A stretch of DNA of 14,658 nucleotides from UBA1413 sp964472165 (GCA_964472165.1 CAYYJE010000073.1:1-14658), one strand, 5' to 3'. Numbered from the stretch's first letter, positions 1 to 6,462 are shown. Notes: a model not told the origin generated them from the sequence alone. Program-made: numbers and translations.

Positions 1-49
1 AACTGTGGCAGCGTTTTGTCAAATCAACTGGCAGCGTTATATGGCGACA
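1..49. mobile_element. Terminus of an IS21-like insertion sequence (rest outside window)
   Basis: The ten-base motif TGGCAGCGTT occurs twice as a direct repeat, at 6-15 and 29-38. The segment ends at 47-49 with ACA, so the same end read from the other strand starts TGT. Multiple short internal repeats near a TGT...ACA tip are typical of IS21-family ends. The restriction-modification protein encoded on the minus strand keeps good family-like sequence up to GYDFQ and then becomes unrelated exactly at this boundary. I infer that the insertion sequence body with its transposase genes lies to the left of the window. No target duplication can be seen because only one end is present. An assembly junction is the main alternative. 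Confidence 0.6.
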
Positions 50-874
50 CTGAAAGTCATAACCGGCAATATACTGGAACAGCTTTCTCAGGAAGGGATT
101 TGACCTTGGGATCAGTTCAGCAGCTTCCTGTCTTGAGAAATCTACCAGGCTGGGATCATTCAACCTGGCAGCAAACATGCCATAAGCAATCGTCTGGGCA
201 TAAATATCAGCAAACGACTTAATGCTGATATCATGGATTAAAATCTGTTTGAAGGAGATATATTGGTCTGAAAGGGTGATGTCACCAGATTCTTGAAGCA
301 TACTTCCGCTTTCAGATGCGGTGAGGGCCTTTTCTATCACGCTGGCCAGCAGCCTGGCTTTTGCTGCCATCATCTTTGACAGCTTCGATGCTGATTTGAT
401 GGTTTGTCCTGACCATGTGCAAACTTCCTTGATTAGTTGAGAGAATTCATCGTAATGCTCAGGAATACCAACTATTTTGTTGCCATGTACCTTGCCGATG
501 GTGATGGATGTTACAAAAACGCTGTCCCTGTAAAGGCGAAATGTCAGATAATCGGTAATAATCAGGTTATCCAGGGATTGACGGTAACGGTCAAACTGCT
601 CTTTATAGAGTTTATTGTCCAGATCTGCCCCAATGTCTTTGGCTTCAATAAAGCCCATGGGAATTTCCTTACGGGTGATGATATAGTCGGGCGCACCACA
701 TTGTTGTCTCTTGGGTTCATTGGTCGCCTTGATTTCCGGAACCAGGCTTTCGATAAGTTGTTGTAGATCTCCACGGAAGGAATGTTCGGTGGAATTCCCC
801 AGCTTGTAACGGTTGCTGATACTGTTGATGTATTGGTCTATGGTCATCATTTGATAAATAGTCTGGCTTATCAT
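2..874 (-). CDS. N-terminal fragment of a fused type II (Eco57I/type ISP-like) restriction-modification enzyme
   Basis: An open frame runs from ATG at 874 to the left edge; an internal Met-Thr-Ile start at 847 is also possible. Its N-terminal part reads as a PD-(D/E)XK nuclease: GAPDY at residues 60-64 supplies Asp63, and GFIEAKD at 74-80 supplies Glu77 and Lys79. A helical segment follows, with AYGMFAARLND and PRSNPFLRKLFQYIAGYD near residues 227-275, as in Bacteroidota N-6 adenine methylase fusions of roughly 1000 residues. Such single-chain enzymes cut and methylate DNA. The methylase core with its NPPY motif is not present. Homology appears to stop near position 50, where an IS21-like end begins, and the last 16 or so codons are read from that element. 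The gene is therefore probably disrupted and without methyltransferase activity. No strong ribosome binding site is visible. The family assignment is from memory of related proteins. Confidence 0.75.
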   Translation of the reverse strand, partial: MISQTIYQMMTIDQYINSISNRYKLGNSTEHSFRGDLQQLIESLVPEIKATNEPKRQQCGAPDYIITRKEIPMGFIEAKDIGADLDNKLYKEQFDRYRQSLDNLIITDYLTFRLYRDSVFVTSITIGKVHGNKIVGIPEHYDEFSQLIKEVCTWSGQTIKSASKLSKMMAAKARLLASVIEKALTASESGSMLQESGDITLSDQYISFKQILIHDISIKSFADIYAQTIAYGMFAARLNDPSLVDFSRQEAAELIPRSNPFLRKLFQYIAGYDFQCRHITLPVDLTKRCHS

Positions 875-909
875 ATTACAATTCCCCGAAAATACGGATT
901 ATCCATTAA

Positions 910-1098
910 CTATCGACGAGTATTTGCATTGCAGTTTTGATAATAAAACGGAGTGAAGGGTTCTTCCAGGGTGAGGACGTAATAGCTTCCCAGATGGGAA
1001 TAGAGATTGGCAGATCCTCTTACAGTATCCACCACAGCGATTTTCTTCCAGTCCCCCGTCAATCCTTTTGCTAAGAGGTGAGCGGACATTGATTTGCC
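910..1098 (-). pseudogene. Remnant of a mobile-element/phage-type AAA ATPase (P-loop NTPase)
   Basis: The minus-strand frame from 1098 to the TAG at 910-912 reads GKSMSAHLLAKGLTGDW, then KKIAVVDTVRGSANLYSHLG and YYVLTLEEPFTP. This matches the start of a RecA-like/AAA_24-type ATPase common in Bacteroidota phages and integrative elements: Walker A lysine and serine, a beta strand ending in an acidic residue, then a Gly-Ser-Ala-x-Leu-Tyr-x-His-Leu stretch. About 60 codons remain. The N-terminal beta strand and first half of the P-loop are missing, because the sequence before GKS is a repetitive hairpin element that puts a TGA (1102-1104) in frame. After PFTP the sequence degrades and stops, so Walker B and the rest are lost. 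It is non-functional and marks former mobile DNA. The family call is by pattern recognition only. Confidence 0.55.
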
Positions 1099-1182
1099 CT
1101 TTCAGGGCGCATCAGCCATTTTATTATTCATTTGACCCAAGGCGCTGCCTTGGGCTGGATTGAAAAAGGCTTTCAGCCTTTT
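1096..1182. repeat. Three-hairpin REP-like repetitive element
   Basis: Three short perfect stem-loops follow one another. The first is GCCCT-TTC-AGGGC at 1096-1108. The second is CCCAAGGC-GCT-GCCTTGGG at 1136-1154. The third is AAAAGGCT-TTC-AGCCTTTT at 1164-1182. Loops are three bases, two of them TTC. This succession resembles dispersed palindromic repeats in non-coding DNA of Bacteroidota genomes, comparable to REP/BIME sequences mobilised by IS200-like RAYT transposases. No transposase is present, so mobility is inferred. The element abuts the truncated ATPase remnant precisely at its Walker A, which suggests it landed there or served as a recombination joint. It might also act as a transcription terminator or mRNA-stabilising structure. 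Confidence 0.65.
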
Positions 1183-1530
1183 GTTCAGAGAATCTGTCAG
1201 TTTTTGTTTTTGGGATAAACTGCAATATTGAATAGAATTCTTTTACCTTATACCGCACTAAAGGTCAGAAGTCAGGATTCACTACTGTTACCATGTTACT
1301 GATTTTTAAATTGCAAAACTGTCACTTGGATCCCGGGGAGTATCCCGGTTTCTCAGGTGTGTGGGTGGGGTTGTATGAGGGAGTCCGCTTAATTCACGAA
1401 CCCACAGCAGTTATCTGTAATTTATATTTATTGGGAATCAATCACTTACCTTGAAAAACTTGTTCTGGGATAGCAAAAACATTTACTTCGTTCCGAAAGT
1501 AAAATTAGTAAGCTATATAATTTACGAAAG
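1183..1530. other. Non-coding stretch without a recognisable gene
   Basis: I find no coding frame with recognisable protein sequence in these 348 bases on either strand. The only structure noted is a short hairpin CCGGG-gagtat-CCCGG at 1333-1348 beside a G/T-rich tract at about 1354-1378. The rest is AT-rich. The segment sits between the three-hairpin repeat and the inverted-repeat element and may be degraded mobile DNA. Confidence 0.5.
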
Positions 1531-1720
1531 TTGAGTCCACTCCGATTTGTGCTCCTGACCCCAACCCCGATAGTCCCGATCCCGATAGCTATCGGGACTG
1601 TCGGGATCGGGGCCCTAAAGAAGACTTATTAATGTATTGAATATCTGACAGTAACCCCCTTTAGGGGGCAGGGGGTCGGACAAAATAAAACAATTTATCT
1701 AGTTCTCGGAGTGGACTCAA
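1531..1720. repeat. 190-bp element bounded by 15-bp perfect inverted repeats (MITE-like)
   Basis: TTGAGTCCACTCCGA at 1531-1545 is the exact reverse complement of TCGGAGTGGACTCAA at 1706-1720. Inside is a 15-bp stem with one G-T wobble: CCCGATAGTCCCGAT at 1566-1580 pairs with ATCGGGACTGTCGGG at 1591-1605 around a ten-base loop, and it overlaps the 16-base palindrome at 1581-1596. A second hairpin, CCCCCTTTAGGGGG, lies at 1655-1668. No coding frame is evident inside. The layout fits a miniature inverted-repeat transposable element that carries or has been invaded by common Bacteroidota palindromes. No clear target-site duplication flanks the ends, so transposition is unproven. A structured RNA or long terminator-like cruciform is an alternative. 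Confidence 0.6.
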
Positions 1721-1733
1721 AGTTTTTATCTTC

Positions 1734-1771
1734 AACTGGGAGGGTTGGTGTAACTCTCCCGGTTTCTTTTT
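1734..1771 (+). terminator. Intrinsic terminator-like hairpin on plus strand, no gene in front
   Basis: AACTGGGAG at 1734-1742 pairs with CTCCCGGTT at 1756-1764 as a nine-base-pair stem with one G-T wobble, followed by TCTTTTT. The form is that of a rho-independent terminator acting on plus-strand transcripts. No plus-strand gene lies upstream in the window, so it may be a relic of a lost gene or protect the tRNA from opposing transcription. Confidence 0.45.
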
Positions 1772-1792
1772 GCTTCAAATGGTTCAGTAACT

Positions 1793-1832
1793 TCAAAAAA
1801 ACAAAAGGAGTCAGAACTTCTCCTAACTCCTT
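1793..1832 (-). terminator. Rho-independent terminator of the tRNA-Val transcript
   Basis: Read on the minus strand just after the tRNA, AAGGAGT (plus-strand 1826-1832) pairs with ACTCCTT (plus-strand 1805-1811) around a 14-base loop. The stem is followed by TTGTTTTTTTG. Stem plus T-tract begins eight bases after the encoded CCA, a good position for a tRNA terminator. Confidence 0.6.
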
Positions 1833-1839
1833 ATCATTC

Positions 1840-1917
1840 TGGTGGGCTGTACTGGATTCGAACCAGTGACCTCATGCGTGTGAAGCATGCGCTCTGAACC
1901 GACTGAGCTAACAACCC
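1840..1917 (-). tRNA. tRNA-Val (anticodon CAC)
   Basis: The minus strand folds into a complete cloverleaf of 78 nt including an encoded CCA. The acceptor stem is GGGTTGT/ACAGCCC with one G-U pair, the D stem GCTC/GAGC, and the anticodon stem CATGC/GCATG with loop TTCACAC, giving anticodon CAC, which reads the valine codon GUG. The T arm is ACTGG-TTCGAAT-CCAGT, followed by A73 and CCA. It lies downstream of the RlmI-like gene on the same strand, has its own promoter-like motif upstream and a terminator downstream. Decayed mobile DNA begins on its 3' side, consistent with tRNA 3' ends being common integration sites. Confidence 0.96.
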
Positions 1918-1928
1918 TCAAGCGGGTG

Positions 1929-1959
1929 CAAAGGTTGCATTTATTTTGGTTTTCTGCAA
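1929..1959 (-). promoter_or_regulatory. Bacteroidota-type promoter for tRNA-Val
   Basis: On the minus strand, AACCTTTG (plus-strand 1929-1936) matches the Bacteroidota -7 consensus TAnnTTTG at all but the first defined base. A -33 TTG (plus-strand 1957-1959) lies 20 bases upstream, the expected spacing. The -7 element ends 11 bases before the first base of the mature tRNA. Confidence 0.55.
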
Positions 1960-1984
1960 GATTAACCTGAAAATTTCACAGCCA

Positions 1985-3202
1985 TTATTCTACGAACAGA
2001 ACCAGGCCTTTCAGGTATTCACCCTCAGGATGATAAATACTGACAGGATGGTCGGCAGGCTGGGTCAGCTGGTGCAAGATCCGAACCGACCGGCCACTGA
2101 TGGCGGCAGCACTGAACACAGCTTCCCTGAATTTGTCGCGGGGCACACTCTGGGAACAGGAAAATGTAAAGAGGATACCCCCCGGCCTGATGATCTGCAT
2201 CGCCCTGGCATTAATTCTTTTGTATGCTTTGAGTGCCTGGGGAAGGGCATCCTGGTGCTTGGCAAAAGCCGGAGGATCCAGGATGATCAGGTCATAATCC
2301 GGTTCCGCATCCCTTAAAAACTCAAAGGCATCGGCACTAAATGCCTTATGCCGGCCGTCATCCTGAAAATTAAGTTCCATATTGGCCAGGGTAAGTTCCA
2401 CCGCTTTCGCAGAGGAGTCGACCGAATGAACCAGCGCAGCTCCTCCCCGAAGGGCATAGGCAGAAAATCCCCCTGAATAGCAAAACATATTCAGTACATT
2501 CCTTCCCCGCGAATAACTTTCCAGCAATCTCCTGTTTTCCCGCTGATCGATAAAGAATCCCGTTTTCTGGCCGGCAATCCAGTCGATATTGAAATGTAAT
2601 CCATATTCATCCGCCATATGCGGAAGTGTGGCTGATCCGTAAAGGTAGCCATCCGCAGGGGCAAGGTTTGCCTTAAAGGGAACTGTCTTTTCACTTTTGT
2701 CATACACGGCAGCTAAACGGCTTCCCAGCACTTCGCGAAGGGCAACCGCCAGTTCCTGGCGGATGAGGTACATTCCTGCAGAATGGGACTGCATCACCGC
2801 CACTCCGTTGTAATAATCCACAATAAGCCCTGGAAGTCCGTCCCCTTCCCCATGAATCAACCGGCAGATATTGTGGGTTTCTCCAAAGCAGAAACCCGAA
2901 GCTTCACGCACTTCCGCAGCCCTGTGGATTTTTTGCTTCCAGAATTCACGGTCCGCCTCCCTCTCTTCAAAGGAGAATATCCGAACAGCGATCGACCCGA
3001 CCTGGTAATGTCCCAAACCCAGGAACTCATTGGCGGAGGAAACAACGCGAACGGGTTCCCCTTCCCTGACAGCCGCGGGAAGATATTTGACAGCCCCTGA
3101 AAAGACCCAGGGATGAAAGCGCAACAGGGAACTCTCCTTTCCGGGTTTCAAAACCACGGTTTCAAACTTGTGCATTGGCAATGATGGTTTGAAGCTTTTC
3201 AT
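1985..3202 (-). CDS. rlmI: RlmI-like class I SAM-dependent rRNA (cytosine-C5) methyltransferase
   Basis: This 405-residue protein has the PUA-EEHEP-Rossmann layout of RlmI (YccW), which methylates C1962 of 23S rRNA. The N-terminal PUA-like part has SSLLRFHPWVFSGAV (24-38) and LGLGHYQVGS (61-70). A central segment contains GQKTGFFIDQRENR (211-224). The SAM-binding motif is NMFCYSGGFSAYAL (238-251) with acidic VDSS (261-264). Motif IV is ILDPPAFAK (307-315), and FSCSQSV (347-353) carries the conserved cysteine region. The C-terminal HPEGEYLKGL is typical of the family. Length fits RlmI (about 396). The likely start is the internal Met10 (3175), which gives a 14-bp overlap with the exonuclease gene and a canonical N-terminus; the first ATG would overlap by 41 bp. 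It is the last protein gene of the minus-strand cluster. The exact target base is inferred from the family. Confidence 0.85.
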   Translation of the reverse strand: MKSFKPSLPMHKFETVVLKPGKESSLLRFHPWVFSGAVKYLPAAVREGEPVRVVSSANEFLGLGHYQVGSIAVRIFSFEEREADREFWKQKIHRAAEVREASGFCFGETHNICRLIHGEGDGLPGLIVDYYNGVAVMQSHSAGMYLIRQELAVALREVLGSRLAAVYDKSEKTVPFKANLAPADGYLYGSATLPHMADEYGLHFNIDWIAGQKTGFFIDQRENRRLLESYSRGRNVLNMFCYSGGFSAYALRGGAALVHSVDSSAKAVELTLANMELNFQDDGRHKAFSADAFEFLRDAEPDYDLIILDPPAFAKHQDALPQALKAYKRINARAMQIIRPGGILFTFSCSQSVPRDKFREAVFSAAAISGRSVRILHQLTQPADHPVSIYHPEGEYLKGLVLFVE

Positions 3203-3821
3203 ATATTTTTAAAGAGGCCCATGCATCCGTGGCCGCATAAACCATTTGCCGGGAGCTAAGTTCGTCAGCCTCCCAGTTGGAGAGTTGCTGAGATTTGGAA
3301 ATCCTGAATCCAAGCAATATGGCGCATAACTTCTTCAGGCTAAAATCCTTGATTCCCAGATCACGGGCCATCCCCTGCAATTCGACAAATCCGCCGGGAG
3401 TGAACCTGCTGATCTTCTGAAGCCCTTTTACATCATCGCGAATGGCAGCGCCTGCTTTTAGCAGGTTCGGATCGGAGAGCAACCGTTTAATTTCGGGAGG
3501 TATTCCGGTCATATTGACCCTGATCAGAAATGCCCTGTCATTGGTCGACAGCTGAAGCAGGGCCACCTGGTGATTGTCGCCTTTCCGGAAAGAGGGTTTG
3601 GTTTCCGTATCAAAACCCACAATTTTACGTCCGCTGAGACAGGCTGCAGCCACACGTGCCATTTTGGGAGTTTCCACCAGTACAATTTCCCCGTCGAATT
3701 GATGCAAGGGAAGTTCAGCCAACTCCTCCGCACTGATGCTTTCCCTGAGGGAAAAACCGGGGTCACTCACCGGAAGGCCGGAAAAAGTGGTCGACCCATC
3801 CGGTCGATTGAGGTTTGTCAT
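3162..3821 (-). CDS. DEDDy-type 3'-5' exonuclease (RNase D/WRN exonuclease fold)
   Basis: The 219-residue protein is a stand-alone DEDD-family exonuclease domain. Visible catalytic motifs are Exo I GFDTETKPSF (Asp71, Glu73), Exo II AAIRDDVKGL (Asp129/Asp130) and Exo III QMVYAATDAW (Tyr195, Asp199), the tyrosine marking the DEDDy subgroup that includes RNase D and the WRN exonuclease. KSQQLSNWEADELS before Exo III is typical of the Bacteroidota family. It probably degrades single-stranded or structured nucleic acid from the 3' end; whether RNA or DNA is not decided by sequence. The ATG start overlaps the upstream DUF5063 gene by 59 bp. A GTG at 3768-3770 (residue 18) would overlap by only 8 bp and sits closer to where similarity to the family starts, so it is a serious alternative. 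No HRDC domain follows, unlike full RNase D. Co-transcription with recQ is consistent with a repair role. Confidence 0.85.
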   Translation of the reverse strand: MTNLNRPDGSTTFSGLPVSDPGFSLRESISAEELAELPLHQFDGEIVLVETPKMARVAAACLSGRKIVGFDTETKPSFRKGDNHQVALLQLSTNDRAFLIRVNMTGIPPEIKRLLSDPNLLKAGAAIRDDVKGLQKISRFTPGGFVELQGMARDLGIKDFSLKKLCAILLGFRISKSQQLSNWEADELSSRQMVYAATDAWASLKIYEKLQTIIANAQV

Positions 3822-4383
3822 CGTGATTGGTTTCTTTATTTCTTAAGGGAGATTCATCCGGTTTTCCGGAGAAAACCAGCTGGTGAAGGGCTCTCAGCAC
3901 ATTCACAAGCCTTTGCCCCCAGAATTCCCCAAAATGCGTGCGGCAAACAAACAAAGCATCATTCATCACTTCTTCATTGCCCAGGCTGTAGGAAGTAATA
4001 AAATCCTTTAAATCCTGGTAAATATCCATGATGTTCTCCGAGATGCTGGCAGTAACCGTTTCGCTGCCAAACTGGATGTCGGGATCAAAAACTTCATAGT
4101 AGCTGTCCGATTCTCCGAGTTTTGAAGCCCATTTAAAAAGCAGCATATTGTAATCCAGCTCGTTGACATACTTTTCGAGCGGCTCATCAAGCTGCTGTTC
4201 TGTTTCAGGGAGCAAAGAAGCTTTAAAATAAAGCAATGGAAGTATTTTCCGGGTTAGGTCGGCCAGGGAAGGCGCCGGATATTCACCCGCATTTTCCACG
4301 ATCCGGCAAAACTCACTGCCCACAGCCACAAATTCCACGACCTGCCGGCTATACACCACGCTGTTTAACTGTTTTTCATCCAT
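3763..4383 (-). CDS. DUF5063 domain-containing protein, function unknown
   Basis: This 206-residue, acidic, largely alpha-helical protein has no signal peptide or membrane segment, so it should be cytosolic. The sequence resembles DUF5063 proteins of Bacteroidota: an N-terminal helix with VVEFVAVGSEFCRIVEN (15-31), a middle LPLLYFKASLLP (48-59), then ITASISENIMDIYQDLKDF-type and FWGQRLVNVLRALHQL (154-169) segments. No catalytic motif is recognisable. The last 35 residues are charged and poorly conserved and overlap the start of the exonuclease gene, which implies coupled translation. It lies 36 bp downstream of recQ. The setting between a helicase and an exonuclease suggests a helper role in nucleic acid processing, but that is inference from neighbours only. 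Confidence 0.75.
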   Translation of the reverse strand: MDEKQLNSVVYSRQVVEFVAVGSEFCRIVENAGEYPAPSLADLTRKILPLLYFKASLLPETEQQLDEPLEKYVNELDYNMLLFKWASKLGESDSYYEVFDPDIQFGSETVTASISENIMDIYQDLKDFITSYSLGNEEVMNDALFVCRTHFGEFWGQRLVNVLRALHQLVFSGKPDESPLRNKETNHDDKPQSTGWVDHFFRPSGE

Positions 4384-4419
4384 CTTACAGATTTCCGTGA
4401 GGGTGCAAAATTAACAAAA

Positions 4420-6393
4420 TCAATGTTCACTGTTCCATTCAAGTTTGTTATCGACACGCCGGACAACCTTGCCATTGTCGGTCAGCCACCGCAAAACCTG
4501 CCGGAGATGCTCATTGTCGGGGCCAATTTTAAACAACAGATCCTCCAGAAGTTGCGGTATCTTTAATTCCTCCCTGATTTTTTCCATCCAGGTATCAAAC
4601 TCATGCTTGCTCAGTCCAAGCTGGTTCCGATTCAGGCAGACATCACAAATCCCGCAACGCAACGACTCTTTTTCCCCAAAATATTCCAGTAAAATCTGGC
4701 TCCTGCATTTCGACGAGGAGGAGGCATAATGGATGACAGCCTCAATGCGGTCCAGAAAATCCTTTTTCCGCAGTTCATAATTCTCTTTGGAAAAAGTAAG
4801 CTTGTCAGGCTCCACCCTGTCGCGGGGAAAGCAGATATAAGGAGTCTTTTTCCTTGGAATATAATCGATTATTTTGGCGGAATCGAGGTTTTTGAGAAAG
4901 TTCACAACAACTTCCTTTGTCGTGCTTGCACGGCTGGCCAGTAAATCCTCGTCGATGTGCACATATCCGGTAAAGAGGCCGGTGTAGGATCGCAGAAGGA
5001 GCTTGATAAAACTGTCGAAAGTTTCATTGGCTACCTGGAAGCGGTACAAATCATCCCTGTTTACCAGGAAGTAGACCCGTGACGGAGAGTCGATTTCCTC
5101 GGTAAAATCAAAATAGCCTTGTCTTTCGAGAATTTTAAGACTGTGGTAAACCTGGGCCACCTGGAACTTGTATTTCTCGGCAAAGAGTTCCAGGGGAAAG
5201 TCCAGAACCTGGTTCTTTCCAAAACCCACGGCAATTTGAAGGAAGTTGCATACCGCATCATATATTCTTTTGATGTAGATGAGATCAGGGAAAACCACCG
5301 ACACATGTTTTTTCAGTTTCGATTTGTCGGCATTGTTGTACAGGAGTACTGCCACGGATTTTTTTCCATCACGGCCCGCCCTTCCAGCTTCCTGGAAATA
5401 GGCCTCCAATGAGTCAGGAAGGTCGATGTGGATCACAAAGCGTACATCTGGCTTATCGATACCCATGCCAAATGCGTTGGTAGCCACAATCACCCTGGTT
5501 ATACCGCTGATCCACTCATCCTGACGACGATGACGCACTTCCCCGCTGAGTCCGGCATGGTAAAAATCGGCCGAAATTGAACTTTTCCGCAACAGATCGG
5601 TAACTTCCCTCGTGCCGCGGCGGTTCCGCACATATACGATGCCGCTTCCCCTGGCTCTCTGGAGTGTTCTGACGAGATAGCCCAATTTGTCCTCCTTTTC
5701 CCTGACCATGTAGGCGAGGTTGCTCCTGGAGAACGACATGGAAAGCACATTCCGCACAGGGAAAAGCAGTTTTTCCTGGATATCTTTCACCACAACGGGA
5801 GTGGCAGTGGCAGTCAGCGCCAGCACAGGAATCCCGGGAAGCAATTTCCGAAGGGCTGCAATTTTCAGATAGCTGGGTCTGAAGTCATATCCCCATTGCG
5901 AAATGCAGTGGGCTTCATCCACCGTGATCAGGTTAATGGTCATCTGCTTCAGCCGCTCCGTGAATCTTTCAGACTCCAGCCGTTCAGGAGAGACATAAAG
6001 GAATTTATAGTCACCCCACACGGCATTGTCGAGGGTAGTCTTTATTTCCATGGCCGACATGCCGCTATGCAGTGCCAGCGCTTTGATACCGCGGGCGCGC
6101 AGATTCTCCACCTGATCCTTCATGAGGGCAATCAAAGGGGTGATCACCAGACACATCCCCTCTGTGGAAAGAGAATACACCTGGAATGTGATCGATTTTC
6201 CACCCCCGGTGGGAAGAAGGCCAAGGGTATCCTTCCCTGCTGCTACCGACTCGATAATTTCGAGTTGCAACGACCGGAAAGCGGAATAGCCCCAAAATTT
6301 CTGCAATATTTTCTGAAATTCGCTCACTGTTTTACAAATTAACAAAACCCCTTTTGCTTTAACAATTTTTATGGCCAAATTCCTGCTGTCCAA
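4420..6393 (-). CDS. recQ: RecQ-family ATP-dependent DNA helicase
   Basis: A superfamily 2, 3'-5' DNA helicase acting in recombination and replication-fork repair. In order it shows FWGYSAFRSLQ (RecQ motif 0, 33-43), Walker A PTGGGKS (61-67), VITPLIALMKDQV (motif Ia), Walker B/DEAH box VDEAHCISQWGYDFRPSY (158-174), TATAT (194-198), and a second RecA domain ending in FQEAGRAGRDG. A zinc-binding module with Cys563, Cys580, Cys583 and Cys586 follows. The C-terminal part is a winged-helix-like region with no clear HRDC domain. The length of about 640 fits the shorter Bacteroidota RecQ group. The ATG at 6393 adds 22 unconserved residues; GTG at 6325-6327, giving VSEFQKILQKFWGY, is the more likely start, for a 635-residue product. 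It is transcribed divergently from guaB and heads the minus-strand cluster. Confidence 0.93.
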   Translation of the reverse strand: MDSRNLAIKIVKAKGVLLICKTVSEFQKILQKFWGYSAFRSLQLEIIESVAAGKDTLGLLPTGGGKSITFQVYSLSTEGMCLVITPLIALMKDQVENLRARGIKALALHSGMSAMEIKTTLDNAVWGDYKFLYVSPERLESERFTERLKQMTINLITVDEAHCISQWGYDFRPSYLKIAALRKLLPGIPVLALTATATPVVVKDIQEKLLFPVRNVLSMSFSRSNLAYMVREKEDKLGYLVRTLQRARGSGIVYVRNRRGTREVTDLLRKSSISADFYHAGLSGEVRHRRQDEWISGITRVIVATNAFGMGIDKPDVRFVIHIDLPDSLEAYFQEAGRAGRDGKKSVAVLLYNNADKSKLKKHVSVVFPDLIYIKRIYDAVCNFLQIAVGFGKNQVLDFPLELFAEKYKFQVAQVYHSLKILERQGYFDFTEEIDSPSRVYFLVNRDDLYRFQVANETFDSFIKLLLRSYTGLFTGYVHIDEDLLASRASTTKEVVVNFLKNLDSAKIIDYIPRKKTPYICFPRDRVEPDKLTFSKENYELRKKDFLDRIEAVIHYASSSSKCRSQILLEYFGEKESLRCGICDVCLNRNQLGLSKHEFDTWMEKIREELKIPQLLEDLLFKIGPDNEHLRQVLRWLTDNGKVVRRVDNKLEWNSEH

Positions 6394-6425
6394 AAAATAA
6401 ATAGGCTGAAATAGACTAAATTTTG

Positions 6426-6433
6426 TAGTTTTG
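6426..6433 (+). promoter_or_regulatory. Candidate -7 promoter element for guaB operon
   Basis: TAGTTTTG matches the Bacteroidota -7 consensus TAnnTTTG and lies 29 bases before the guaB ATG in the divergent recQ-guaB spacer. No TTG is present about 20 bases upstream, so the -33 element is weak or absent and the call is tentative. Confidence 0.35.
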
Positions 6434-6462
6434 CGGATTAATAAAACTTTAAAACTACACGG

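Noticed and set aside
437..766. Plus-strand open frame of 109 codons
   Set aside because: It lies antisense to the R-M gene, whose minus-strand frame carries recognisable PD-(D/E)XK motifs; the plus-strand product resembles nothing.
1117..1131. Start codons ATG (1131 and 1119) upstream of the ATPase remnant, as an alternative N-terminus with a stop in the P-loop
   Set aside because: These bases belong to the spacer and stem of the hairpin repeat rather than to ATPase sequence; an in-frame TGA at 1102-1104 prevents a joined protein.
1152..1170. Partial likeness to the tRNA-Val 3' end as an attachment site copy
   Set aside because: Only a few short blocks match with a gap, and they are part of the hairpin repeat.
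1096..1182. Possible CRISPR-like repeat unit
   Set aside because: The three hairpins differ in sequence and there is no series of identical repeats with spacers.
1946..2317. Plus-strand open frame of 123 codons beside the tRNA
   Set aside because: It overlaps the RlmI-like gene end in antisense and the predicted product is low in recognisable structure.
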